Of a stretch of DNA of 64,000 nucleotides, positions 49,300-58,563 are shown piece by piece. Both the position numbers and the translations under genes were made by a program. The number at the start of each line of letters is the position of its first letter. The stretch's first letter is position 1. This DNA comes from Ignavibacteria bacterium (GTDB lineage: Bacteria; Bacteroidota; Ignavibacteria; Kapaibacteriales; UBA4661): positions 67,043-131,042 of the forward strand of contig JACVZY010000106.1 in NCBI GenBank assembly GCA_014654705.1, in the 5' to 3' direction. Under the pieces are notes generated by a model. That model ran no database searches, was not told the origin of the DNA, and saw only the letters and a program-made list of their open reading frames with translations.

Positions 49300-49568
49300 C
49301 GATACTGAATATCAATCACAAGCAAGAGGAACTCATTCAACACCTCTTTGAGCAAGTACACGAGCGGTTTCCGCAAATCACTCGTGAGGAAATCGGCGTA
49401 AGTCCTGAAGATAAGGAGCATTTATGGGTGTACATTGACGCTCCCCTTACCGACGATGAAAGTGTAGAATTGATGAACTATGCGGGCGCACTAACAGCAG
49501 ATATTTTGATGGATACAGGGTACTGGATTTCATTAATGCCTCGTTTTTCAATGGAACACGCTTCATAA
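49296..49568 (+). CDS. HEPN partner protein of unknown family, 90 aa
   Basis: An acidic protein (about 15 percent Asp/Glu) with no membrane segment, overlapping the HEPN gene by 4 nt. Acidity and coupling fit an antitoxin-like or regulatory partner. It does not show the GSx10DxD motif of MNT nucleotidyltransferases. The end overlaps the converging integrase gene by 6 nt. I do not recognise a family. Confidence 0.6.
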   Translation: MTILNINHKQEELIQHLFEQVHERFPQITREEIGVSPEDKEHLWVYIDAPLTDDESVELMNYAGALTADILMDTGYWISLMPRFSMEHAS

Positions 49569-50624
49569 AGTCGGCAGCTTCTTCACAGCGTCATCTTTGG
49601 TCTTGTCAATGATTTTGGCGTAAATGAGCGTGTTGCGCAGTTCGGTATGCCCAAGCAACTTTGAAACCGTCATAATATCCACGCCGTTATTAAGAGCAAG
49701 TGTGGCAAAGGTATGACGCGAACTGTGAAAGGACAGGCTCTTTGTCATTCCGGCGCGTGCAAACCAGCGTTTGAGGTGTTTGTGCAAGTGTTGTTCGCTC
49801 AATAGCCCGAAAATAGGTTCGTCAGCTTTACCGCGTTGCACAGCGCCCAGAAACGCCAATGCACTTGCCGAAAGCGGCATATATTCTTGCGTTGAGGTCT
49901 TTTGCTGTTTGAAAAACATTCTATCGCCCTTAATCTGCCCCCACGTCAGCGCCCGAACATCGGATATACGCAGCCCGGTAAAACAGGCGAATAGGAATGC
50001 CCGTTTAACTTCCGGCGCATCACAGTCCGTAGCGTGAAGCATTTGTAATTCCTCAAATGTCAGATACTCACGGCGACTTTCTTTCGTTGTTTCCAGTGTA
50101 GCGTAAATGCAAGGATTCGTCGCAATAATCTTACGCTTTACAGCGATATTCAGCGCCGCCTTGATAGTTTCCATGTAGTGAACAAGCGTATTGTGGGCTA
50201 CTTTATCTCGCAAGTAATCCTGAAACGACTCCACCCACGACGAGACCACATTACGAAATGGGATAGGTTTTCCCTGCGTAAAGGCTTTGAGGTGGTAGTG
50301 CGTGTTTGTCCAGCGCTTGGCTCGTTTCTTTTCCTCGACGCACATGGAAAAAAACTGCATGAAATCGGCGCTCATCTTGGAGCGGTCAATCTCGCCGTGT
50401 GCTTCGGCTTGGACTTCGAGAACGCGCTTGGCGTATATCTTTTTCGCTAGTTCAAGTGTTTGATTGTCGGTATCTTTGTTGCCAGTAATGTACAGATGCA
50501 GATATTCCTTAACGCGCTTTCCGTTTTGGTGCGTATCAATGTACAGGTGAAACTGCCCGTTTTTCAGGGCTTTCTTTCGGAGGACGATATTCGCAGAAGC
50601 CGCGAGGGTAGATTTTTTCGCCAT
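49563..50624 (-). CDS. Tyrosine recombinase (phage integrase), 353 aa
   Basis: Catalytic residues of the tyrosine recombinase family are visible: Arg219 (TGLRISD), a Lys near 239-242, His300-x-x-Arg303 (HSSRHTF), His326 (LLGHTE) and Tyr335 (IYAKI). An N-terminal SAM-like core-binding domain occupies about residues 80-175. I chose the MAKKSTL start at 50,624, since an upstream extension would run into the att region. It sits next to attR and lies on the minus strand. It integrates and, with the excisionase-like protein, excises the phage at a tRNA-Pro-like target. Confidence 0.95.
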   Translation of the reverse strand: MAKKSTLAASANIVLRKKALKNGQFHLYIDTHQNGKRVKEYLHLYITGNKDTDNQTLELAKKIYAKRVLEVQAEAHGEIDRSKMSADFMQFFSMCVEEKKRAKRWTNTHYHLKAFTQGKPIPFRNVVSSWVESFQDYLRDKVAHNTLVHYMETIKAALNIAVKRKIIATNPCIYATLETTKESRREYLTFEELQMLHATDCDAPEVKRAFLFACFTGLRISDVRALTWGQIKGDRMFFKQQKTSTQEYMPLSASALAFLGAVQRGKADEPIFGLLSEQHLHKHLKRWFARAGMTKSLSFHSSRHTFATLALNNGVDIMTVSKLLGHTELRNTLIYAKIIDKTKDDAVKKLPTL

Positions 50625-50750
50625 AGGGGGACGTGCAAGGGACGGAAGAGAGAAAAATTCATCAAAATTTAGAAAAGTAAATTTACCCAAAAGCCGCATA
50701 AAACCACGTATATTTTTCGTCGTTTTCTCTGAATTTTTCGGGTGTATATT

Positions 50751-50775
50751 CGAGGTTCGAGTCCTCTCACCCCGA
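50751..50775 (+). other. attR: tRNA-Pro-like 3' fragment
   Basis: The segment holds a T-arm (GAGG TTCGAGT CCTC), 3' acceptor strand CACCCCG and discriminator A, but no 5' half upstream. These features match the 3' end of a tRNA-Pro. The crossover therefore likely lies within the preserved GAGGTTCGAGTCCTCTCACC region. The mate, an intact tRNA on the plus strand, is predicted beyond the left window edge. Confidence 0.85.
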
Positions 50776-50777
50776 CG

Positions 50778-50801
50778 AAAGCCTAGCAAATGCTAGGCTT
50801 T
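50778..50801 (+). terminator. tRNA terminator on the chromosomal side
   Basis: AAAGCCTAGCA and TGCTAGGCTTT (50,778-50,788 and 50,791-50,801) form a hairpin right after the tRNA fragment. It is probably the original terminator of the interrupted tRNA. Confidence 0.75.
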
Positions 50802-50834
50802 GTCGTTTCTAGCAAAGACTAGTAGGTCGTCATA

Positions 50835-52223
50835 TCACTGCATCACAAACCATGTTCGCATCGTGCCTTTGCCCTTGATGTCTATTTCTCCGCGCTCTTC
50901 CAGGTTGAAGCGTAGAGAATCTGAATGCTGAAGCGCCACAAAAACTGCTTCAGAAATATGCACTTTGCCTGCCTCACCGTGCGATTCCATGCGGCTCGCT
51001 GTGTTTACGGTATCTCCCCAGAGGTCATAGACAAATTTTTTCTGCCCTATCACGCCCGCTACCACAGCGCCCGTGTGAACGCCAATGCGCACTGCCAACT
51101 TAATACCGGACTCTTGTGCAAAACGTTCTACCTCACCAAGCATTGCCAAGCCAAGCGCCACGACTGCCTCAGCGTGGTCAGTACGCTCCTCCGGCACACC
51201 GCCCACGACCATATACGCATCGCCAATGGTTTTGATTTTTTCCAGACCATACTCTTCGGTCAAACGGTCAAAAATAGAAAACACCCAATTCAGCATCTGC
51301 ACGATTTCTACCGCCGAAGTCTCCGCCGAGAGTTTCGTAAAACCGACAATATCGGCAAACAGTATCGTGGCTTCGAGGTGCAAATCCGCAATAAGCGTTT
51401 CACCGGACTTCAAGCGCTCCGCTATCGGCGCAGGCAGTACGTTAAGCAAAAGCTCCTCCGAGCGGCGCTGCTCTTCTTCCAGAGCGTGAAGGGTTTGCAC
51501 AAGATTCGTATTGAGCGATTCCGCTTCTTCGTAGGCAACGGCAATTTCTTCATTGAGCGTTGCAATGCGAGTTCGCTCGCTCTCAATTTCCTTCCGTTGC
51601 AAAAACTCCCGCTTATAGGTGGCAAAATTCAAGTGCGTCGAAATGCCGGCAGCAATGGTACTCATCGAGCAAACAAGCCACGTCTGCGGATGATATATTT
51701 CGATATTACCCGTCCGGGCAATAATCGTCATCCCGACACCAAAATTGACGGCGAGCTGAATCCAGCCAAATGTGGGATTACAGACAAGCCCGATACTCCA
51801 AATGAGTACAATCGCAATATAAACCGCCACAGGATTCAGGTGCTGCATGGCGATTAAATAGAGGAGCGAGTTTGCAAGCGCCAAAATTACCAACGAATGA
51901 ACATAGACAAACACCACGTGGCGTGTGTTCATGCCTGCGGCGTGCTTTGGAACGAAGCGTTTCCCCGTCCAGAGCGAGCCAAGCAAAAAAATAATCATCA
52001 CACTATGCGCCACGAACGCTCCCAGACGCGCTGTGGGATTAAGGTTCACAACGTTAATAACATCCACCACCAAAATCATCATTGCATAGAGAACCGCCAG
52101 AAAGCGCATCACATCTTGTCCCCGTGAATAGCTGTACAAAAAGAATTCCTGCCAAAGCTCCGTGCGAAGCTCGGATGGAATCGTGCGGGTGTCGCGTCCG
52201 AAAAGGTGCTCTATTGCTTGCAT
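50835..52223 (-). CDS. Membrane adenylate cyclase, class III, 462 aa
   Basis: The N-terminal about 200 residues have six TM segments. A short coiled coil leads to the cyclase domain (about 270-450). Metal ligands are Asp291 (ILFADIVGFT) and Asp335 (KTIGDAY). Lys331 and Asp400 (YDLWGDT) specify adenine, and Asn407/Arg411 (TVNTASR) are transition-state residues. It makes cAMP from ATP at the inner membrane. I chose the ATG at 52,223 (a TTG at 52,268 is the alternative). It is the last gene of a leftward envelope-gene cluster. Confidence 0.9.
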   Translation of the reverse strand: MQAIEHLFGRDTRTIPSELRTELWQEFFLYSYSRGQDVMRFLAVLYAMMILVVDVINVVNLNPTARLGAFVAHSVMIIFLLGSLWTGKRFVPKHAAGMNTRHVVFVYVHSLVILALANSLLYLIAMQHLNPVAVYIAIVLIWSIGLVCNPTFGWIQLAVNFGVGMTIIARTGNIEIYHPQTWLVCSMSTIAAGISTHLNFATYKREFLQRKEIESERTRIATLNEEIAVAYEEAESLNTNLVQTLHALEEEQRRSEELLLNVLPAPIAERLKSGETLIADLHLEATILFADIVGFTKLSAETSAVEIVQMLNWVFSIFDRLTEEYGLEKIKTIGDAYMVVGGVPEERTDHAEAVVALGLAMLGEVERFAQESGIKLAVRIGVHTGAVVAGVIGQKKFVYDLWGDTVNTASRMESHGEAGKVHISEAVFVALQHSDSLRFNLEERGEIDIKGKGTMRTWFVMQ

Positions 52224-52268
52224 GGCATTGATTGGTTGTAAAATATACTTATTGAAGCTCTTCCCCAA

Positions 52269-55178
52269 CTACCGATAAAATCTATTGTCCTGCCGCGTGA
52301 GCTGCACATCACGTAATTGCCCCGTTTTGATACCCACACGGAAGAAGTAGCCCTGTACTGTCCCAAAAGGCTGCCAGCGAAAACTTAAATCCCAGCAATG
52401 CAGGTCTTTTTGCAGACTCAGTGTTGGCGAATTGACTTGTCCGGTGATAAGGTCAACATTGAAGGCAGTCGTGAAGCGCCATGTTTTTTCGATAACCAAA
52501 TTCAAATTTGCTGAAAGCAAGGCACTCAGCGCTGCCGGACCGTTCGGAATGGGCGACGGCGTATAGCTAAGTGTGCCGTTAATATCCGTGCTCCATTCCA
52601 AGCCAAAGGGCAGAAAACCAGGCGTGTTATCACCGAACACGTCCACTTGGTCGTAAGAATTATCAAGACGCTGCTGGAATCGTGCGCCCATACCCGCTTC
52701 CTCGCCTTGCGCTTGTTGTTGAGTGGTGGTGTCGGTTGGCGCAGCACTGCCGGATGCTTGCAAACCGCCTTGCAACTTGCTGTCGCGGGTATTTCCGGCA
52801 AGACGATAGGCGAGATTGAAATTCATGTTCGTAAGCCGCGCCAAGCCCTTACCCGCCTCTATGAGTGAGCGATTTACTTGCACAAGCGATACAGTCTCGC
52901 CCGTACGGACGGTATCTTGGTCATACACACTAAAATTAGCACTGCCGGAAAACTGAATAACATCGGCAAAGGTATTGCTAAAACTCACGCCAATCGGGCT
53001 CCACTTCATCGAGTCAGCAGCTAGATTTACACTGCCGCCCACGTTTACTTGCATGAGTTGAACAACTTTTTCCGCTGTGTCCTGTTGGATTTTCGCCTCG
53101 AAGTTATTGCCTAAAGACCAGTTTACATTAGCCTGCAAGGGTGAAGGAGTTCCGCCACCATCCAATGTATAGCGCGAGTAAACGACTTCTTGACCCTGCC
53201 CCTGCACCGCAGAGCTACCGGTTGTGACTGTGTAACGCCCCGCTAAATTCTGGTCATTCTGTAAATTCGGTTGGTAGCTGATACCAATAGACGGACGCAC
53301 GGTATGGCGCAGCGAGTTAATGCCAAGAACACGCGGATTAGCAATGCCGTACAGCGTTGTGCCTAAACTAATTCCTGCATTTATGTTGTATTCACGAAAG
53401 AAGCCGTTTTCCGTTTCATCTTGAAAACTCACAGTTCCGTTGCTGCTAACGGGTGTTCGTGAAGTGATGCGGCGAAAATACCAGTTTTCATTATAGGAAA
53501 TGTTGGGTTGCAGAACGAAATACCCCAATTTCGGTGCAATATTGATGCTGGGCGAATGGCTAATACGAGCAGTGAAAGGATTGGCGATTGCTTTAGAGCG
53601 CCGTAGCTCACGTTCAACCAATGTTTCGCCTTGAATAGAATCTGCAGGCTGCACAAGGTCTGCCCGCGCATTGACGGCATAGGTAAAAGCAATATCCGTT
53701 AGCCACGAATCCGACGGAATAAGCGTACTGAGCGCCGGAATAGCTCGCGTGAGGTCGCGTACCGGGAAAACTTGCGGAATATTCGTGCCACCACTCAAGC
53801 TATTGTCAATTTGCCCTGTCACAACGTTTTGCACCCGTTGGTAATTCAGACTAAGCGGCAAACCGTTGTCAAATTGGTGCGAAATGGAAAACTGCGAGTT
53901 AATCGTCTGCTGGGAGCGCTGCTGTATATTGAGTTGTGTTTGCTGATTATAGCCGTCCGAGCTAAGGTTTATTGAACCGCTCACCCGCGTCATCGGTGTA
54001 ATTTCCCAACTGTGTTGCCAACCAATGCGCCAATTTTCCGTCGCAGGTGCAGTAGCACTAAAGCCACCGATACCATACGAAATATCCAGATTCCCGCTCA
54101 AACGCCTCCCAAAAGCATATCTGCCTTTGAAGTTCGACAGCCAGCCGCCTTTGGTGTAGAACGAGCCGGTAAGCTGTGCATCCAGATTATCGTTGATAGC
54201 CCAGTAGTAACCGAGGTTTTCAAAGGCAATGCCGCGCCCTGTTGTCGAGCCGATAGCACTGGCAAAAAACACTTGCGGAATCAGAATACCGGAGCGCCGT
54301 CCGGTCTTGTTTTCCACGAACAAACCAAAGGGAATGGCAAAAACAGGAATGTCGCTGAAGTACACAATCATCGGGTCGGCGAAGATGCGGTCTTGCGCAA
54401 TGACCTTCATGCGTGGCGCTTTGAAGTAGAAGTGTGGGTGCGTCTTGTCGCAGGTCGTGTAGCAACCATCTTTGAGGAAGAAGGTGCTTTCGTCAATCCG
54501 CTTGACCTTTTCGCCAAAGAAAAAGCCCTCACCGAGCTTTGTCTCTGCAAGCGAGATTGTGCCACGCTTTGTGCGAAAGTTATAGCTGAGTTCTGCGCCG
54601 TAAAATGTTTCGCCCTTATCAACAAATTTCGGAATCCCAATGACGCGCCCCGCTGAATCCCGTGCGTTTGCAGCCCGCATATATCCTTGCTCAAAAAAGA
54701 GTTCGATAATTTCTGCCGAGAGCGTCTGCCCTTCATTTTTCACGTAGGCATTGGAGCGAAGACGCATTTTCCGTCCTTTGACCGAATAGGTGATAGAATC
54801 TTGTGCCGCAAAAGTAACAATGGTATCTATGCCGCTCCGGGCGCGGAGTGCAGAATCAGCTTTTGCGGCGGCACGGGTTTCGTCAGCACGAAGTTTGGCT
54901 TGCGCGGCGGAGTCAAGCGGAAGCGAAGCGTTGGTTGTTGATTGAAGCGTTGCATTGGTCTGAAGCGTTGCGGAAGAAGAGATATTTCCCCTCGTGTTAC
55001 CCGTAGCCGTCGTACCCGTAGCGCTTGTAACCATGCGCAAACTGGAACGAGGAGCGGGAGTTTTTTTTGCGGGCTGCTGTGCGTAAAGAGCGCCAATGCT
55101 AGCTGTAGTGGCAAATGTGCATATGATGAACATCACGACAAATGCACGAGGAAGCTGATTCATACACAAGATATTCAT
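52269..55178 (-). CDS. LptD/OstA-like outer-membrane LPS assembly protein, 969 aa
   Basis: A signal peptide (about residues 1-33) precedes a Ser/Thr/Ala-rich region (35-115), an OstA-like domain (about 120-290: RLRSNAYVKNEGQTLSAEII, KRGTISLAETKLGEGFFFGE) and a large beta-barrel-like C-terminus with many amphipathic strands. A Cys pair sits in GCYTTCDKTH. Such proteins insert lipopolysaccharide or related lipids into the outer membrane. The gene is longer than E. coli LptD. Start could also be the Met at 55,163. The end lies 45 nt before the cyclase start. Confidence 0.85.
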   Translation of the reverse strand: MNILCMNQLPRAFVVMFIICTFATTASIGALYAQQPAKKTPAPRSSLRMVTSATGTTATGNTRGNISSSATLQTNATLQSTTNASLPLDSAAQAKLRADETRAAAKADSALRARSGIDTIVTFAAQDSITYSVKGRKMRLRSNAYVKNEGQTLSAEIIELFFEQGYMRAANARDSAGRVIGIPKFVDKGETFYGAELSYNFRTKRGTISLAETKLGEGFFFGEKVKRIDESTFFLKDGCYTTCDKTHPHFYFKAPRMKVIAQDRIFADPMIVYFSDIPVFAIPFGLFVENKTGRRSGILIPQVFFASAIGSTTGRGIAFENLGYYWAINDNLDAQLTGSFYTKGGWLSNFKGRYAFGRRLSGNLDISYGIGGFSATAPATENWRIGWQHSWEITPMTRVSGSINLSSDGYNQQTQLNIQQRSQQTINSQFSISHQFDNGLPLSLNYQRVQNVVTGQIDNSLSGGTNIPQVFPVRDLTRAIPALSTLIPSDSWLTDIAFTYAVNARADLVQPADSIQGETLVERELRRSKAIANPFTARISHSPSINIAPKLGYFVLQPNISYNENWYFRRITSRTPVSSNGTVSFQDETENGFFREYNINAGISLGTTLYGIANPRVLGINSLRHTVRPSIGISYQPNLQNDQNLAGRYTVTTGSSAVQGQGQEVVYSRYTLDGGGTPSPLQANVNWSLGNNFEAKIQQDTAEKVVQLMQVNVGGSVNLAADSMKWSPIGVSFSNTFADVIQFSGSANFSVYDQDTVRTGETVSLVQVNRSLIEAGKGLARLTNMNFNLAYRLAGNTRDSKLQGGLQASGSAAPTDTTTQQQAQGEEAGMGARFQQRLDNSYDQVDVFGDNTPGFLPFGLEWSTDINGTLSYTPSPIPNGPAALSALLSANLNLVIEKTWRFTTAFNVDLITGQVNSPTLSLQKDLHCWDLSFRWQPFGTVQGYFFRVGIKTGQLRDVQLTRQDNRFYR

Positions 55179-55223
55179 ACATGACCCACACAGCTACAAT
55201 CAAGAGAGGAAGATATTCAGACG

Positions 55224-56063
55224 TTAGAGCTTACGACGCTTTGCTTCCAAGGGCGGAAGAAAGCTATACTTTTGGTCTTTCAAGTTCGCTTCCACATTCC
55301 GGCATTGTACGCTAAAGGTGGCTTTGATGGCAGGAAAAAGCACAAAAGCATCCTGGGGAATACTGATATTGTCACTGGTCGTAAAATTGCTGAATCGCGT
55401 GTGAACCAGTATTTCGCCATTTTTGTTTGTGCGCTTGAAGGAGGTGATATTTTCTGCTCTGTGGGAATAAACAACGCGCTCGGTAACACTATCTCGCACT
55501 CGCACAAAGACGTCTTCGCTATCGCTTGTGGCAGGTTCTGCCGTAAAGCCCGTAAAACCACCCGGCGCTTCGCCACGCAAGAAGCAGGCAATATCATTAT
55601 GCGAAAGCGGTACACCAAGCCGTGTTTGGAAATTTTTGGGGCTAGGAATACCTTGGTAAACGGTGTTCGCCAAAGCGTCGTAGTAATTCATAAAGTCCGG
55701 TGTGGAACCGACTTTGGCAACAGCAATGTTGAACGGTCCTGTAACAGTCAGCAAGAGCGAATCGCGCTTGTAGAGCGACCCCACAAACTGTGCCTGCTGT
55801 TTTTTTCCATCTACTTCTACCGCGAGACTTCCTTCTGCTCGCAGAGCATTAAGGGCATTGGAACGTTTCTCCATAGCCTGCTCGAGAACAAAATTGGCAG
55901 GTCGCTTGCCTTTGACAGTGGCTGTGGTAGTCGTGGACGACGACGCGCAGCCGTACGAAACAAGTACCAAAGCGCAAAGCCCGACCCCAATATGCTTGAG
56001 GGCAGAGAGGTGATGAAGATGGTGAACTTGTGCGGTTCGGACATTATTTTGTTGCTGTACCAT
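55224..56063 (-). CDS. DUF4292-like lipoprotein, 279 aa
   Basis: I chose the MVQQQNNV start, which overlaps the TPR gene by 20 nt. A lipobox Cys (SYGCASS, about residue 39) gives a lipid anchor. The mature domain (about 55-275) resembles the Bacteroidota DUF4292 family, related in fold to LolB-like proteins. Strand patterns such as RAEGSLAVEVDGKKQQAQF fit. It may take part in outer-membrane lipid handling together with the neighbouring LptD-like protein. Confidence 0.72.
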   Translation of the reverse strand: MVQQQNNVRTAQVHHLHHLSALKHIGVGLCALVLVSYGCASSSTTTTATVKGKRPANFVLEQAMEKRSNALNALRAEGSLAVEVDGKKQQAQFVGSLYKRDSLLLTVTGPFNIAVAKVGSTPDFMNYYDALANTVYQGIPSPKNFQTRLGVPLSHNDIACFLRGEAPGGFTGFTAEPATSDSEDVFVRVRDSVTERVVYSHRAENITSFKRTNKNGEILVHTRFSNFTTSDNISIPQDAFVLFPAIKATFSVQCRNVEANLKDQKYSFLPPLEAKRRKL

Positions 56064-57780
56064 TCGAGAGACGCTCCTTTGCAGAATGACGATTTGGTTC
56101 TTTGCGGAGTGCTTCGCGCCATGCTTGGACGGCTTTTTCCTTCTCACCAAGTTTGTGATAGGCATCGCCCAAATGCTCGTAAATTGTCGCGCTCACTTCG
56201 CCATTATCAATTGCTTGTAGAATATAAACTACTGCTTGTTTGTAATTGCCGCGTTGGTAGAGTATCCAGCCCATCGTGTCCAGATATGACGGGTTCTTGG
56301 GTTCAGCCTTGAGCGCAGTCTCTATCATGGATTGAGCGCGGTCAAGCTGCAAATTGCGCTCGGAAAGCGAGTACGCATAGTTGTTGTTCGCCAAGGCGTT
56401 ATTGGGGTCAATCTGCAACGCACGCTCGTAGGCGGCATCGGAAGCACGGAGGTTTCCGGTGGAATTCTGCAAAATAGCCAGTTGGTTCCACGCATCGAGG
56501 TTATTGGTGTCAATTTTTACCGCCTGCTGTAAAACGGTAATAGCCCGTGCGACACTATCGCTTTGAGAAAGCCCTAAGCCCCACAGAAAATACAACTGCC
56601 CGTTGTTTGGGAAGCGCTTTACCGCTTGCTCCGCCACGCGCACCATATCGCCGACGCGCTGCTTCTGGAAATAAAATGCACAAATCTGCAATGGCACCTC
56701 AGGAATAGAATCCGACAGCGTGAGCGCATGGTCAAAATACGCATTGCTGCGCACAGTGCGCTCCAAGTGCCCAGCCAGTAAGCCGCACATAATCTGCACT
56801 TGCCACGATGTTGCGTATGCCGCTTTGTTCTTGAGTTCGAGGCGTTCCAAAAACTTATCGGCGCACGTGCGCGCAATGAGCGATTGGTCGAAACTCGTCA
56901 GCAAGCCATTGGCATACCGCACAGCAAGCGTAATAGCGTCGTTGTCGGTAATAACTAACTCCGACGATTTGAAAAGTTCTAATCCCTGTTCGTATTTCTT
57001 CTGGAACATATACGCATCCATAAGCGTAAAGAGCACTGCTTGGTTCCCGGGCGAACTTTGTTGCAGTTTTTCCAGATATTCAAGCGATTTTGCACTATTG
57101 CCCTTCTGCGAATATAAATCCGCCAAGCGTGCCAGAATCATAGCATCGCTATCGTCGGACTCTTGCAAGAGTTGATTGTACAGGTCTATTGCCTTATCCA
57201 CATCCCGCAATTCATAGAGACGTGCCAGCATAAAACGGTTCATCGTCTCCGGCGTGCGCGAATCAAGGTATTGATAGACCGTAATTGCCTCATCCACGCG
57301 GAACTGCTGCACATAGAGTTCGCCAAGCAACTTATAGGCAAGCGTAAAACTGGAATCTTGCGTAATGGCGGTGCGGAGTTCTTCCAGTGCGAGATCTTGC
57401 TTATTCAGTTTCACATAGTTTTGTGCAATGGCAAAGTGAACAGCCGGAACATTATCATACCGAAGCGCCTGCTGAAACTCCAGAATTGCTTCCGCCGGAC
57501 GCTCCTGCATTTGGAGCGTTGCACCCTTGATGTAGTAATCACGGGCTTTTCCGGGCTGATACTGCAAAGAATCCGCAAGAACTGGCGGCAAAGACACCAC
57601 CGAGGCAGAGATAATACGGGCAGGCTGTTTTGCTGTGCTTTGCTGCACAGTGCTTTGCTGGTCTCGGCTGCGCTGCGACGTTTCTATTCCTCCCGAAGCA
57701 CATGAACTTAGACTAAGAAACACACAAGCCAGCAGTACCGACAACAGCGATGCAGCAACGCTTGAAAACGCACGGCGCAT
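56044..57780 (-). CDS. TPR-repeat lipoprotein, 578 aa
   Basis: I chose the MRRAFSS start. The signal peptide ends in a lipobox (LSSCASGG). About twelve tetratricopeptide repeats cover residues 80-560, for example AILEFQQALRYDNVPAVHFA and YAYSLSERNLQLDRAQSMIE. TPR lipoproteins scaffold outer-membrane assembly or secretion machinery. It overlaps the DUF4292-like gene, implying a shared role. The specific partner is unknown. Confidence 0.85.
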   Translation of the reverse strand: MRRAFSSVAASLLSVLLACVFLSLSSCASGGIETSQRSRDQQSTVQQSTAKQPARIISASVVSLPPVLADSLQYQPGKARDYYIKGATLQMQERPAEAILEFQQALRYDNVPAVHFAIAQNYVKLNKQDLALEELRTAITQDSSFTLAYKLLGELYVQQFRVDEAITVYQYLDSRTPETMNRFMLARLYELRDVDKAIDLYNQLLQESDDSDAMILARLADLYSQKGNSAKSLEYLEKLQQSSPGNQAVLFTLMDAYMFQKKYEQGLELFKSSELVITDNDAITLAVRYANGLLTSFDQSLIARTCADKFLERLELKNKAAYATSWQVQIMCGLLAGHLERTVRSNAYFDHALTLSDSIPEVPLQICAFYFQKQRVGDMVRVAEQAVKRFPNNGQLYFLWGLGLSQSDSVARAITVLQQAVKIDTNNLDAWNQLAILQNSTGNLRASDAAYERALQIDPNNALANNNYAYSLSERNLQLDRAQSMIETALKAEPKNPSYLDTMGWILYQRGNYKQAVVYILQAIDNGEVSATIYEHLGDAYHKLGEKEKAVQAWREALRKEPNRHSAKERLSNGTATK

Positions 57781-58094
57781 ACCGCTTTGTGTGTCGGATG
57801 GGTGGCAAAGAAAAACACGCGATGTCGAGACAGAACACATACAGGCAAGAAACCTTCGGAAGTGTGCAGAAAAACGTAATTGTACCGAAAGAAATTAAGA
57901 TACTAAGAAAATGTTGATTTACCGCAAATTTTTGGACGAGAGCGCTTCTTGCATCCTGTGGCACTGAGGGCATTCTCCGTAATTGTAATGGAATTTTGGG
58001 GATGGAGATGATGACTGGGATTCAACAATAGCCAATACCAATAAATTCCAGATAAGTATCAAGGTTTACGTCGTTGTCAGCCGGCAGACAAAAT
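57781..58094. other. Intergenic region, no gene found
   Basis: About 310 bp between the leftward TPR and RuvX genes. I see no ORF, repeat or structured RNA. The AT-rich stretches near 57,895-57,920 and 58,030-58,070 may hold the promoter of the TPR-LptD cluster. Confidence 0.5.
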
Positions 58095-58559
58095 TTATTC
58101 CAGTTCACGCAAAAATTCACGCAGAATAAGCGCCGCAGCGACTTCATCGGTGCGTCCTTTCTCGGCGCGGTGGCTTTTTTTTTTGCCAGAGCGAATCATT
58201 GTTTGCCGTGCCTCGCGGCTGGAATAGGCTTCATCCACCACAAACATCGGCAGAGTTGTGTGCGCACGAAGTTCTTCCATAAAGGCATGAATTTCCCGCA
58301 TCATTGCTGTTTCGGTGTCGTCGTGCTGAAAGGGCATCCCGATGATGATTGCACCCACTCGCTCACGCTCAAAAGCAGTTTGCAGCTCGCTCATCAGATT
58401 CAGCGTGCTGGCAAAAAAACCACGCGGCGAGGCAATAATGTGTAATTCATCGCAGACCGCAAAGCCGATACGCTTTTGCCCATAGTCAAGAGCACCAATG
58501 CGCTTTCCATGCAGCGCAGCGCGGAGTGCATGAGTGATTTCAACGGGTTTTGTCATCAT
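58095..58559 (-). CDS. ruvX: Putative Holliday junction resolvase RuvX/YqgF, 154 aa
   Basis: An RNase-H-fold protein. The motifs ALDYGQKRIGFAVCD (Asp25), IIIGMPFQHDDTET, VDEAYSSREA and DEVAAALILREFL (Asp near 138) match YqgF/RuvX. In E. coli it acts in 16S rRNA 5'-end maturation; a junction-resolving role has also been proposed. The gene is 4 nt after the membrane-protein gene stop, in the same leftward operon. Confidence 0.92.
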   Translation of the reverse strand: MMTKPVEITHALRAALHGKRIGALDYGQKRIGFAVCDELHIIASPRGFFASTLNLMSELQTAFERERVGAIIIGMPFQHDDTETAMMREIHAFMEELRAHTTLPMFVVDEAYSSREARQTMIRSGKKKSHRAEKGRTDEVAAALILREFLRELE

Positions 58560-58563
58560 GCTG

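Larger units (their letters stand above)
1..50775. mobile_element. Prophage, left end outside the window
   Basis: A continuous set of phage modules (integrase, repressor switch, replication, lysis, packaging, head and tail) runs from the left window edge to the tRNA-Pro-like 3' fragment at 50,751-50,775. Chromosomal housekeeping genes start just to the right. The integrase lies beside this fragment, as is usual for tRNA-targeting phages. No second tRNA end or matching att sequence was seen near position 1, so the left boundary is not included. The siphovirus-like assignment rests on the tape measure, tail chaperone and HK97-type head genes and on the absence of sheath or baseplate genes in the part seen. 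Confidence 0.93.

Noticed and set aside
48928-49568. Classical HEPN/MNT toxin-antitoxin pair
   Set aside because: The partner lacks the nucleotidyltransferase GSx10DxD motif and the HEPN protein lacks an evident R-x4-6-H motif.
50625-50789. A 55-residue upstream extension of the integrase
   Set aside because: It would run through the att site and tRNA fragment; the Met at 50,624 gives a normal integrase length.
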